A DNA stretch of 5,763 bases from Clostridia bacterium (GTDB lineage Bacteria; Bacillota; Clostridia; Christensenellales; Aristaeellaceae). Shown here in pieces: positions 1 through 5,763 of the stretch (its first letter is position 1; each line of letters opens with the position of its first letter). The notes below the pieces were generated by a model. That model saw nothing but the letters and a program-made list of their open reading frames with translations, did not search any database and was not told the DNA's origin. The stretch lies in contig JAUNBY010000214.1 in assembly GCA_030526935.1 (NCBI GenBank), positions 1 to 5,763 on the forward strand, read 5' to 3'. Position numbers and translations under genes: made by a program.

Positions 1-1347
1 CGCCCTTGCCTTGTCAACGCGGTAGAATCTGTCGAATATATGGTCTATATCCTTTTCGGGTATGCCTATGCCGGTATCGGTTATACTTATGACGGCCTGC
101 CGTCCTGTATTGTTCAGCTCTATGAAGACCTTTCCGGATTCTGGCGTGTACTTCAGGGCGTTGTCCGTGAGATTATAGAAAACCTGCTCAAGGCGGCGAG
201 CGTCGCCCATAGTTATAACCGCGTCGGCGAGAGATGTCGATAGTTCCACCTTTCTCGTCTCGGCTATGGGCTTAAGGCGTCTGACGGTATCGTTTATAAG
301 CTCGTCAAGGCTGAGCTTCTCGGGCTTGAGGTCTATATTGCCGCTGTCGATTTTTACGAGGGTGAGAAGGTCGGCTACTATGTCCGACAGGCGATCGATC
401 TCGCTGTCTATATCCCCGAGGAAATCCCGGAGCATTTCAGGGCTGCAATCGGGTTGAAACAAGAGCGTCTGCACGAGCACCTTCATCGCCGATAAAGGCG
501 TTTTAAGCTCATGAGACGCGTTTGACACAAATTGGTTTCGCTGCTGATCGAGAGTTTGAAGCCTCTGGCACATCATATTAAAGGCGTTCGCCAGTTGAGA
601 AAACTCGTTGTGTCCGCGAACGACTACGCGGCTTGACAAGTCTCCCTCCGTCATGCGATTTATGCCCATTGACAGATCCTTTATGGGTCTGGTAAAAAAA
701 CCCGACATCAGCATGGCGATTATGAAAGCCGCTATAGCCACAAGCGACAGCCACATAGTCATCTGCGTGGATATGAGCGATATGCTTTGCGATACATCCC
801 GCAGATCGGATATGTATACGAGCGCTCCCAGGGTTTGCCCGGCCAGTATCATTGGCGCGGCGTACACTCCCATGAGTTCGCTTTCGGCGGAGGCGTATGG
901 TTCTATGGATTGATCTTCGCCTCTTATGTCGTAATATCCATAGGCGCTTTGAGAACTGTTTAGAGCCAGCGCCACCTCTCCAAGCGTAAGCCTCGTGCCG
1001 TTAAGCATGGACTGAGAATCCGCCTGCACCACAGCCAGGTCGTCCACAACCATAATTACCCCGCCGAATTGCTCCGCCGAGGTTTTTAAGAATTCGAATA
1101 TATCTACGGTTTGATGCTTTGAAAATGGGTCTGCGGCGCTCGCGGCGAGATTATCGGTTATGCGCTGCTCCTCCCGCACTTTTTGTGAAACGAGATATTC
1201 GCCCATGAACCTTATAATCGTCGTCGACGCGACAAAAAAAGCCGCGCATAAAATCAACAAATAAACCATCACGATTCTCCAGCGGATGGAATATAGCGCC
1301 GATTTAAAGTCTGCCGGGATTATTCCCTTCACTCCCCTTGCGCGCAT
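1..1347 (-). CDS. Sensor histidine kinase (WalK-like, no PAS), 3' end cut by window edge
   Basis: This is a membrane sensor kinase that autophosphorylates on His and passes phosphate to the regulator encoded just upstream. 449 codons are visible, with no stop before the window edge. Order of parts: TM1 about residues 25-45, an extracellular domain about 46-197, TM2 about 198-217, HAMP about 214-266, HisKA with the H-box SHELKTPL (His279), and HATPase_c with the N-box NLTDNA (Asn396), the G1 box DTGIGIP (424-430) and the F-box IFDRFYR (437-443). The G2 box (usually GLGLAI) lies beyond the edge. The extracellular part (IMVVDD near 98-103, GALVYISDL near 173-181) resembles the single Cache/PDC fold of WalK, but HAMP joins HisKA directly, with no PAS between. 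The ATG overlaps the regulator's stop (TGATG), with AAGGA only 3 nt ahead, which suggests translational coupling. The next ATG (residue 27) would cut into TM1, so the first ATG is preferred. The ligand is unknown. Confidence 0.95.
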   Translation of the reverse strand, partial: MRARGVKGIIPADFKSALYSIRWRIVMVYLLILCAAFFVASTTIIRFMGEYLVSQKVREEQRITDNLAASAADPFSKHQTVDIFEFLKTSAEQFGGVIMVVDDLAVVQADSQSMLNGTRLTLGEVALALNSSQSAYGYYDIRGEDQSIEPYASAESELMGVYAAPMILAGQTLGALVYISDLRDVSQSISLISTQMTMWLSLVAIAAFIIAMLMSGFFTRPIKDLSMGINRMTEGDLSSRVVVRGHNEFSQLANAFNMMCQRLQTLDQQRNQFVSNASHELKTPLSAMKVLVQTLLFQPDCSPEMLRDFLGDIDSEIDRLSDIVADLLTLVKIDSGNIDLKPEKLSLDELINDTVRRLKPIAETRKVELSTSLADAVITMGDARRLEQVFYNLTDNALKYTPESGKVFIELNNTGRQAVISITDTGIGIPEKDIDHIFDRFYRVDKARA

Positions 1348-2039
1348 CAGTCCTTGTCGGTAAAGTAATAACCCACGCCCCATTTTGTGAATATGAATTC
1401 CGGTTTGGCGGGATTACGCTCGATTTTTTCGCGAAGCCTGCGTATATGGACGTCAACCGTTCTCAAATCGCCGCTAAAATCGCATTTCCATACGGTTTCC
1501 AACAGCGCCTCGCGGCTGAATACCTTGCCGCGATTTTTCACGAACAGCTGCATCATATCGAATTCCTTGGCCGTCAGGTTCGCCTCGCGATTACCTATCA
1601 TGACGGTGCGGTTGGTCAGACTGAGCGTGAGATCGCGAACCTTTATCACCTTCGAATTACTTTCGCGCGAGATCATGGTCGAGCGGCGCAGTATCGTCTT
1701 TAAGCGAGCCTTAAGCTCGAGTATATTGAACGGTTTGGTTATGTAGTCGTCGGCGCCATATTCAAGGCCCAGTATCTTGTCCATATCATCGCCTTTGGCG
1801 GTGAGCATTACAATCGGAACGTCGCTGCGCTCCCTTATGCGCTGACAGACCTCAATTCCGCCTATACCGGGCAACATAACGTCGAGCAGCACGAGATCGT
1901 ATTTGCCGTCAAAAAACTTTTCAACGGCTTCTTCGCCGTCGAAAGCCGATTCAGTTTCGTATCCGTCCTGCTCGAGGCTGTATTTCAATCCTTTAACGAT
2001 CGTCGGTTCGTCATCGACGATCAGTAATCGCTTTGCCAT
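1347..2039 (-). CDS. OmpR/PhoB-family response regulator
   Basis: This is a cytoplasmic DNA-binding regulator of 230 residues, a normal length for the family. The receiver domain spans about residues 3-115. It has the acidic pair Asp9-Asp10, the phospho-acceptor Asp53 (in LLDVMLP), the switch Thr80 (in MLTAK) and Lys102 (in ITKPF), so all key residues are intact. The C-terminal winged-helix domain spans about 128-229 and carries LTAKEFD, the recognition-helix region VDVHIRRLREKIE and the terminal WGVGYYF hairpin. The start is placed at 2039, because GGGGAGG lies 7 nt upstream. An ATG 24 nt further upstream has no such site and would add eight residues before the conserved KRLLIVDDE strand. 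It is first in an operon with the histidine kinase, with which it overlaps by one base. It is close in type to WalR/PhoP regulators, but I do not assign a name because those paralogues cannot be told apart by eye. Target genes are unknown. Confidence 0.96.
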   Translation of the reverse strand: MAKRLLIVDDEPTIVKGLKYSLEQDGYETESAFDGEEAVEKFFDGKYDLVLLDVMLPGIGGIEVCQRIRERSDVPIVMLTAKGDDMDKILGLEYGADDYITKPFNILELKARLKTILRRSTMISRESNSKVIKVRDLTLSLTNRTVMIGNREANLTAKEFDMMQLFVKNRGKVFSREALLETVWKCDFSGDLRTVDVHIRRLREKIERNPAKPEFIFTKWGVGYYFTDKD

Positions 2040-2046
2040 AAGCACA

Positions 2047-2053
2047 CCTCCCC
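2047..2053 (-). promoter_or_regulatory. Ribosome binding site of the response regulator
   Basis: GGGGAGG on the minus strand sits 7 nt before the ATG at 2039. It decides between the two in-frame ATG codons (2063 and 2039) in favour of 2039. Confidence 0.85.
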
Positions 2054-2074
2054 AAGCTCTCACTATCCGATATT

Positions 2075-2103
2075 ATTATACAATATTGCGCATAATTCCG
2101 CAA
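2075..2103 (-). promoter_or_regulatory. Sigma-A-type promoter of the two-component operon
   Basis: On the minus strand a perfect -10 box TATAAT (2080-2075) lies exactly 17 nt downstream of TTGCGG (2103-2098), a half-match to the -35 consensus. Transcription would begin near 2068 and give a leader of about 30 nt containing the strong ribosome binding site. The spacer holds one copy of TGCGCA (see findings). This is a sequence match only. Confidence 0.65.
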
Positions 2104-2270
2104 CACTTCCGACAATTTTAACGCTATGCGCAGATCATCGCCATTTTTAGGAGAATCAAAAGACGCGGGAGATTGGCGCTTTCACCCCATATTCAAGCGG
2201 ATGCTCAGACGAAACAAAGCCCATAACACTTCAAAAACAAAAATATGCCCTGGTCCGACAAAATTAGCTA

Positions 2271-2300
2271 TTGATTTTTATCGCCACAATATGATATTAT
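2271..2300 (+). promoter_or_regulatory. Extended -10 promoter of the NSS transporter gene
   Basis: TTGATT (2271-2276) is followed, after 18 nt, by TATTAT (2295-2300). The latter carries the extended -10 TG at 2292-2293. The predicted start near 2307 leaves a leader of about 30 nt before the ATG at 2337. It is divergent from the two-component promoter, with about 170 bp between the two -35 boxes, and I see no gene in that interval. Confidence 0.5.
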
Positions 2301-2320
2301 ATCCAGGATAATATGTACAC

Positions 2321-2326
2321 AAGGAG
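2321..2326 (+). promoter_or_regulatory. Ribosome binding site of the transporter
   Basis: AAGGAG lies 10 nt before the ATG at 2337. The alternative in-frame ATG at 2313 has no ribosome binding site and sits only a few bases after the predicted transcription start, so 2337 is preferred. Confidence 0.75.
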
Positions 2327-2336
2327 TGGCAATACT

Positions 2337-3716
2337 ATGGAAAAACGCGAAAGATTTGGTTCGCGGCTCGGATTCATCCTCATATCCGCGGGATGCGCGA
2401 TAGGCCTTGGCAATGTCTGGAAGTTTCCATACATAACCGCGCAAAACGGCGGAGCGGCGTTCATACTTATCTATGTGCTGTTTCTTATACTGCTGGGCAT
2501 TCCGATAATGGTCGCAGAGTTTGCGGTGGGGCGCGCAAGCCGCAAGTCGATCATTCATTCCTTTCATGCCCTCGAACCCAAGGGATCCAAGTGGCACTCA
2601 TTCGGCATAATCGGCGTCATCGGCAATTATATGCTGATGGCCTTCTACACGGTCGTATCCGGATGGATGCTGCTATACATGTTCAAGATGGTTCGCGGAG
2701 ACTTTGTGGGCCTCGACTCCGTCCAGGTCGGCGAAGTTTTCGGCTCCATGCTCGCGGCTCCGACCGGGCAGATAATATGCATGCTCATAATGATTCTCAT
2801 AGGAATAGCCGTATGCTCGATAGGATTGCAAAAGGGCGTCGAGAAGGTAACCAAGGTTATGATGACGCTTCTTATTGTCATAATGATAATCCTGGCGGTA
2901 CGCTCGGTCACCCTCGATGGCGCGGCGGCGGGCGTCGAATACTACCTCAAGCCCGATTTCTCCAAGATATTCGGACAGGGCTTCGCTCACTTCAACAGCG
3001 TCCTGTTCGCCGCGATGGGACAGGCGTTCTTCACGCTGTCCATAGGTATGGGCAGCATGGCGATATTCGGCTCCTACATCGGCAAGGAACACCGCCTCAT
3101 GGGAGAGGCCATATCGGTAACGGCTCTTGACACCCTCGTGGCCTTTACCGCGGGACTTATAATCATCCCCGCCTGCTTTGCATACAACGTCGATATCAAC
3201 GCCGGCCCTCCGCTCATATTCATAACCCTTCCCAACATATTCAACTCCATGCCCCTTGGACAGCTTTGGGGCGCGCTGTTCTTCCTGTTCATGATATTCG
3301 CTGCCTTGTCAACGCTCGTAGCGGTCTTTGAGAATATCATTTCCTTTGGAATGGACGCCTTGAAATGGAGTCGCAAAAAGTCCTCCTGGATTAACTTCGC
3401 GATAATAGTCGTGATATCTCTTCCCGCCCTTTTCGGCCACAATATCTGGTCTTCCATACATCCCATAAGGGAAAGCTGGGCGATACTCGATTTCGAGGAC
3501 TTCATCGTCAGCAACAACGTTCTCCCCCTGGGTTCCCTCGTATACGTATTGTTCTGCTGCCTTAAAAAGGGCTGGGGATGGGACAACTTCCTTCTCGAAG
3601 CCAATCAGGGCAGCGGCATAAGCTTCCCGAAAGCCCTTCGTGGATATATGACGTGGGTGGTTCCTCTTATAATAATCTACGTGTTCGTCATGGGCTATAT
3701 CGGTATATTTGGTTAA
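2337..3716 (+). CDS. Sodium-dependent NSS/SNF-family transporter (LeuT fold)
   Basis: This is an inner-membrane Na+-coupled symporter of the neurotransmitter:sodium symporter family, which in bacteria usually imports amino acids. It has 459 residues, and hydrophobicity suggests 11 membrane segments, as in the bacterial members MhsT and Tyt1. The TM1 signature is complete: GCAIGLGN followed by WKFPY (residues 19-32), with Asn26 at the position of LeuT Asn27. TM6 has FFTLSIGMG (231-239), with Thr233 matching LeuT Thr254, and a glycine-rich unwound stretch. TM8 has AALST (322-326), whose Ser325/Thr326 hydroxyls fit the Na2 site. Asp265 in TM7 (LDTLVA) occupies the region where an acidic residue makes bacterial members chloride-independent. 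The substrate cannot be read from the sequence; amino acids are likely. It is a monocistronic unit with its own promoter, followed by a strong hairpin. It is divergent from the two-component operon, but no regulatory link is shown. Confidence 0.95.
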   Translation: MEKRERFGSRLGFILISAGCAIGLGNVWKFPYITAQNGGAAFILIYVLFLILLGIPIMVAEFAVGRASRKSIIHSFHALEPKGSKWHSFGIIGVIGNYMLMAFYTVVSGWMLLYMFKMVRGDFVGLDSVQVGEVFGSMLAAPTGQIICMLIMILIGIAVCSIGLQKGVEKVTKVMMTLLIVIMIILAVRSVTLDGAAAGVEYYLKPDFSKIFGQGFAHFNSVLFAAMGQAFFTLSIGMGSMAIFGSYIGKEHRLMGEAISVTALDTLVAFTAGLIIIPACFAYNVDINAGPPLIFITLPNIFNSMPLGQLWGALFFLFMIFAALSTLVAVFENIISFGMDALKWSRKKSSWINFAIIVVISLPALFGHNIWSSIHPIRESWAILDFEDFIVSNNVLPLGSLVYVLFCCLKKGWGWDNFLLEANQGSGISFPKALRGYMTWVVPLIIIYVFVMGYIGIFG

Positions 3717-3726
3717 CGGTAAGTTT

Positions 3727-3755
3727 AAGGGGGATGTCCGCGCGACATCCCCCTT
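3727..3755. terminator. Bidirectional hairpin terminator between convergent genes
   Basis: A perfect 12-bp stem pairs AAGGGGGATGTC (3727-3738) with GACATCCCCCTT (3744-3755) across the 5-nt loop CGCGC. It starts 10 bp after the transporter stop and ends 20 bp before the stop of the convergent secreted-protein gene. It is therefore placed to end transcription from both sides. The T-tract is poor both ways: TTTGCTACT on the plus strand and TTAAACTT on the minus strand. Confidence 0.8.
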
Positions 3756-3775
3756 TGCTACTATTTAATCAGACG

Positions 3776-4648
3776 TCATTTGGCATAAATCGTACTCGTG
3801 GCTGGATAGTTGCCATTTTCATCTCTCTGAATGGCGGTTTGAACGGTTACCGTGCATTCTTCATCCTCGTATATATCATAACCTTCGGGAGAATATACGG
3901 CAATTGGTACGTCGATAGGCGCTTCAATCACGTACTCAACCTGCGCGTTGGTTCCAGGATCGGCAATCACGTGAAGCTCCCGTAAGACTTCCGCATCGTG
4001 TATTTGCATATAATAGTCAGGAATTTCAAACTCTACGTTTACCTCATGATCCGCGTGCAGATAGAGACTTTCGCCTCCATCCTCGCCGACCATGTAGATG
4101 TTGATCGATATTATATGCAGCGTTTCAGGATTAACCACATAGCGGTATATGAAGTCATCTCCGCCTGCTGCTTCAGTATACGAGCTTGACGATCCTTCGA
4201 CGGTTATAAGCAGGTTCCCCTCCTGAGTCGTTTCCTGGGAAACAATTGCATGATCGTCCTCAAACTCGCCTATGTTCTGAGCCATCAGATATTGCATATT
4301 TTCTTCATAGGCATCGGCATAAAAGCCCATCACGTAAACGGTCTGTTCGGAGGCGAGGTATCCATAGCCTTCTCCGCCGCCGTATATCTGCCAACTGCCG
4401 TCGTCATATGAAAAAGCTTCCATCACGCCGCCGTTTTCATCGTGCCATATGTAGCACATCCATGACTCCGAAATCGTACCGTCGCTGGTATTGTATATGG
4501 TGATGTTTTGTACGCTCGTATCAAAGTTATTCGATATTGATACGATGCTGTTCGCTTCGATCAGGGTTGTTATATCGACCTCGGAAGCGGCGGCGACGGA
4601 TAAAGCAATAATCATTGCGACCAATAACAACATCAATGGCTTTTTCAA
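3776..4648 (-). CDS. Secreted protein of unknown function
   Basis: I do not recognise this 290-residue protein. It has a classical signal peptide: KK at 2-3, a hydrophobic core about 5-18, and a likely cleavage after AAA (about residue 21). There is no lipobox cysteine, so a free exported protein is predicted. The mature part is acidic and rich in Tyr, Gly, Asp and Glu. It reads as alternating beta-strands with glycine-rich turns (for example YGGGEGYGYL near 89-98) and has no further membrane segment. Only two cysteines remain, Cys65 and Cys265, which could form a disulfide. The middle (IYRYVVNPETLHIISINIYM) resembles strand pairs of LolA-like or lipoprotein-sorting-type beta-sheet folds, but that is a weak visual impression. 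GAGTGAG lies 5 nt before the ATG. The gene follows the SH3b gene by 51 bp on the same strand with no hairpin between, so co-transcription is likely. Confidence 0.85.
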   Translation of the reverse strand: MKKPLMLLLVAMIIALSVAAASEVDITTLIEANSIVSISNNFDTSVQNITIYNTSDGTISESWMCYIWHDENGGVMEAFSYDDGSWQIYGGGEGYGYLASEQTVYVMGFYADAYEENMQYLMAQNIGEFEDDHAIVSQETTQEGNLLITVEGSSSSYTEAAGGDDFIYRYVVNPETLHIISINIYMVGEDGGESLYLHADHEVNVEFEIPDYYMQIHDAEVLRELHVIADPGTNAQVEYVIEAPIDVPIAVYSPEGYDIYEDEECTVTVQTAIQRDENGNYPATSTIYAK

Positions 4649-4699
4649 TTCAACTCACTCTTTCATTTATCAACATTAAAATAAGTAGCGCGCTGGGAA

Positions 4700-5410
4700 T
4701 CATGACGACAGCGATATATACTCGTTGTACACATATCCCACGTAGCCCTGATAGTTGACGCGGGACCAGTTCTTACCGACGTTGAGCACTTTTATCGTCG
4801 CGTATTGCGGTATGACCAGCCGTATGGCGGAGGACGTGCTCGCCGCCCTTCTCAGGTTGACGTTCGCCCTCGCGTAGCCCTCTACGCCGTTAGTGATGTA
4901 AGTGCTGTAAACGTAGCCGTAATCATCTGAATACGCCACCTGAACCTCGTACCATTTGGAATTGTACTTGTCGAGCACTATGAGTATATCCCCGCGGTAC
5001 AAAAGACCCTTGCTCTGATACTTCGTCCCCGGTCCCTTTCGCAGGTTCACGCCGGAGGACTCGTATCTGGTCTTTATCTGCGCGAGAGTACCCCAACCGC
5101 TGAGCTTGGAACTGTCTCTGAGGTTTACTACGTATTTCTTGTAAGTCCATCCGTAGCTGCCGCGCATCCTGCCGCTTTTCATCAAAACGCGATACCAGTT
5201 GCCGCGCGTTGCGAGAATAGTACACAAATCTCCGTTTTCTGTATATCCAAGCCTCGAGTATCCCGTTCCGGGGCCGGAGCGCAGCCAAACCGTTCCCGTG
5301 GAGGTGGGCGTTCTTATAACCCCGTTTTCGCTGGCCGACGCCACCGAGCCTGTCAGCGCCGTCAACAACGCCGCCAACAGTACGGCGATGATAATACGTT
5401 TGGTCTTCAT
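4700..5410 (-). CDS. Secreted protein with three bacterial SH3 (SH3b) repeats
   Basis: This is an exported 236-residue protein. The signal peptide (KTKR, then a hydrophobic core about 6-20) probably ends at ASA, residue 26. The mature part is almost wholly three SH3b units. Unit 1, about 38-97, has VWLRSGPGTGYS and GNWYRVL. Unit 2, about 118-173, has VNLRKGPGTKYQ, SKWYEVQ and GYVYSTYI. Unit 3, about 178-234, has VNLRRAASTSSA, NWSRVNYQG and GYVYNEYI. Such repeats commonly bind peptidoglycan stem peptides or cross-bridges. No amidase, NlpC/P60, lysozyme or choline-binding domain is present, so a wall-binding adaptor, inhibitor or targeting role is inferred rather than an enzyme. Unit 3 has lost the GPG turn (RAAST). 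The protein looks basic, as wall-binding proteins often are. AAGGGGG lies 11 nt before the ATG. It is first in a likely two-gene unit with the unknown secreted protein. Confidence 0.92.
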   Translation of the reverse strand: MKTKRIIIAVLLAALLTALTGSVASASENGVIRTPTSTGTVWLRSGPGTGYSRLGYTENGDLCTILATRGNWYRVLMKSGRMRGSYGWTYKKYVVNLRDSSKLSGWGTLAQIKTRYESSGVNLRKGPGTKYQSKGLLYRGDILIVLDKYNSKWYEVQVAYSDDYGYVYSTYITNGVEGYARANVNLRRAASTSSAIRLVIPQYATIKVLNVGKNWSRVNYQGYVGYVYNEYISLSS

Positions 5411-5437
5411 TGTCTTGTTAACCCCCTTGCTGGTTTT

Positions 5438-5443
5438 AGTATA
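5438..5443 (-). promoter_or_regulatory. Possible -10 box for the SH3b gene
   Basis: TATACT on the minus strand lies about 28 nt before the ATG at 5410, ahead of AAGGGGG. No convincing -35 box is found at 15-18 nt (GGGATT at 17 nt is poor), so this is a weak call or an activator-dependent promoter. Confidence 0.3.
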
Positions 5444-5675
5444 TCCTATTGACGCGACGCAATCCCCTTTTGTTCCAGATTTGAGAGTCTTTTCCTGAGC
5501 GAATACGCGTCAAAACACAGTCAAATTATCCTTTCGCGTTTTCAACGGGGCATTTTGGCTTCAACCTGTTATGATTTGATTCCCAGAAAATTACGCCATA
5601 CGAATGAGAAATTCACGAAATACAATAACTATGAATTATATAATAAGGCATGATATGTAAAATTATAAATAGGTA
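5444..5675. other. Intergenic stretch with no gene seen
   Basis: This lies between the divergent SH3b gene and the riboswitch leader. No reading frame with a ribosome binding site is visible on either strand. The right half is AT-rich and contains the perfect palindrome ATTATATAAT (5635-5644), which could be part of an upstream promoter or chance in AT-rich DNA. I see nothing else in it. Confidence 0.6.
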
Positions 5676-5704
5676 TTCTAATCTGAGCGCATTGGGTGTA
5701 TAAT
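5676..5704 (+). promoter_or_regulatory. Promoter of the FMN-riboswitch transcript
   Basis: A perfect -10 box TATAAT (5699-5704) is preceded, at 17 nt, by TTCTAA (5676-5681), a weak -35. Transcription would start near 5711, about a dozen bases before the conserved riboswitch sequence. That is the expected arrangement for a leader-controlled gene. Confidence 0.6.
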
Positions 5705-5721
5705 GGCTTTGAAAAGTGAAT

Positions 5722-5763
5722 AGGTCTTCAGGGCGGGGTGAAAGTCCCCACCGGCGGTATAGC
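5722..5763 (+). ncRNA. FMN riboswitch (RFN element), 5' part only
   Basis: A cis-acting leader RNA that binds flavin mononucleotide and represses riboflavin genes. The visible part carries the highly conserved 5' core: CTTCAGGGCGGGGTGAAAG (from 5727), then TCCCCACCGGCGGTATAGC to the window end. The first internal hairpin pairs GGGG (5735-5738) with CCCC (5746-5749) around a TGAAAGT loop, and is followed by the invariant ACCGGCGGTA. The remaining helices, the closing P1 strand and the expression platform lie outside the window. A rib biosynthesis operon or a riboflavin transporter such as ribU is expected downstream on the plus strand (inference from the family). Confidence 0.93.

Noticed and set aside
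7..20. Fourteen-base repeat TGCCTTGTCAACGC, also at 3302-3315
   Set aside because: The two copies lie inside unrelated genes that are read in opposite directions (kinase, transporter). There is no longer similarity around them, so chance is the simplest explanation.
2126..2311. Plus-strand 61-codon open frame in the divergent promoter region
   Set aside because: It has no ribosome binding site, covers the predicted transporter promoter, and its translation shows no domain or membrane segment. It is most likely non-coding.
2393..3130. Long (245-codon) plus-strand frame inside the transporter gene
   Set aside because: It is Arg/His/Gly-rich, typical of an out-of-frame reading, and lies wholly within a clearly conserved NSS transporter.
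4649..4699. Possible terminator or separate promoter between the two secreted-protein genes
   Set aside because: Only the short palindrome AGCGCGCT is present, with no stem-loop plus T-tract and no paired -35/-10 boxes. Co-transcription is more likely.
5449..5513. Inverted repeat TTGACGCG (5449-5456) and CGCGTCAA (5506-5513) upstream of the SH3b gene
   Set aside because: The arms are 8 bp with a 49-nt gap. About one such match is expected by chance in a region this size, and no promoter element anchors it.
5604..5660. Small plus-strand open frame of 18 codons starting ATGAGAAATTC
   Set aside because: It has no ribosome binding site and lies in AT-rich leader-upstream DNA with no recognisable product.

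Overview
The window looks like chromosomal DNA of a Gram-positive anaerobe of the Clostridia (Bacillota), perhaps Christensenellales-like. The clues are strong GGAGG-type ribosome binding sites, a sporulating- or gut-Firmicute style two-component pair, a bacterial NSS transporter, an SH3b cell-wall protein, an FMN riboswitch leader, mixed base composition and frequent ATA isoleucine codons. The taxonomic placement is inference. I see no mobile element, CRISPR array, tRNA or rRNA.

Layout. (1) Positions 1-2039, minus strand: a two-component operon. An OmpR/PhoB-type response regulator (1347-2039) comes first, then a membrane sensor histidine kinase (start 1347, running off the left edge). Their stop and start codons overlap as TGATG. 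(2) Positions 2040-2336: a divergent promoter region with a good minus-strand promoter for the two-component operon and a plus-strand extended -10 promoter for the next gene. (3) Positions 2337-3716, plus strand: a sodium-coupled NSS (SNF/LeuT-fold) amino-acid-type transporter, followed by a strong hairpin at 3727-3755 that also faces the convergent genes. (4) Positions 3776-5410, minus strand: two secreted proteins, probably co-transcribed. The first is a three-repeat SH3b protein, the second an unrecognised secreted protein. (5) Positions 5411-5763: an AT-rich gene-free stretch that ends in a plus-strand promoter and the first part of an FMN riboswitch, cut by the window edge. A riboflavin biosynthesis or uptake gene is expected just outside the window.

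How the genes fit together. The kinase senses something outside the membrane and phosphorylates the regulator. Its sensor domain resembles that of WalK, but it has no PAS domain and the usual wal accessory genes are not seen on the upstream side. Whether the adjacent transporter or the exported SH3b protein belongs to its regulon cannot be decided here. The transporter, the secreted pair and the riboswitch-controlled unit appear to be separate transcription units. I found no convincing evidence of a wholly new system. The least explained elements are the secreted protein at 3776-4648 and a TGCGCA dyad at the two-component promoter.
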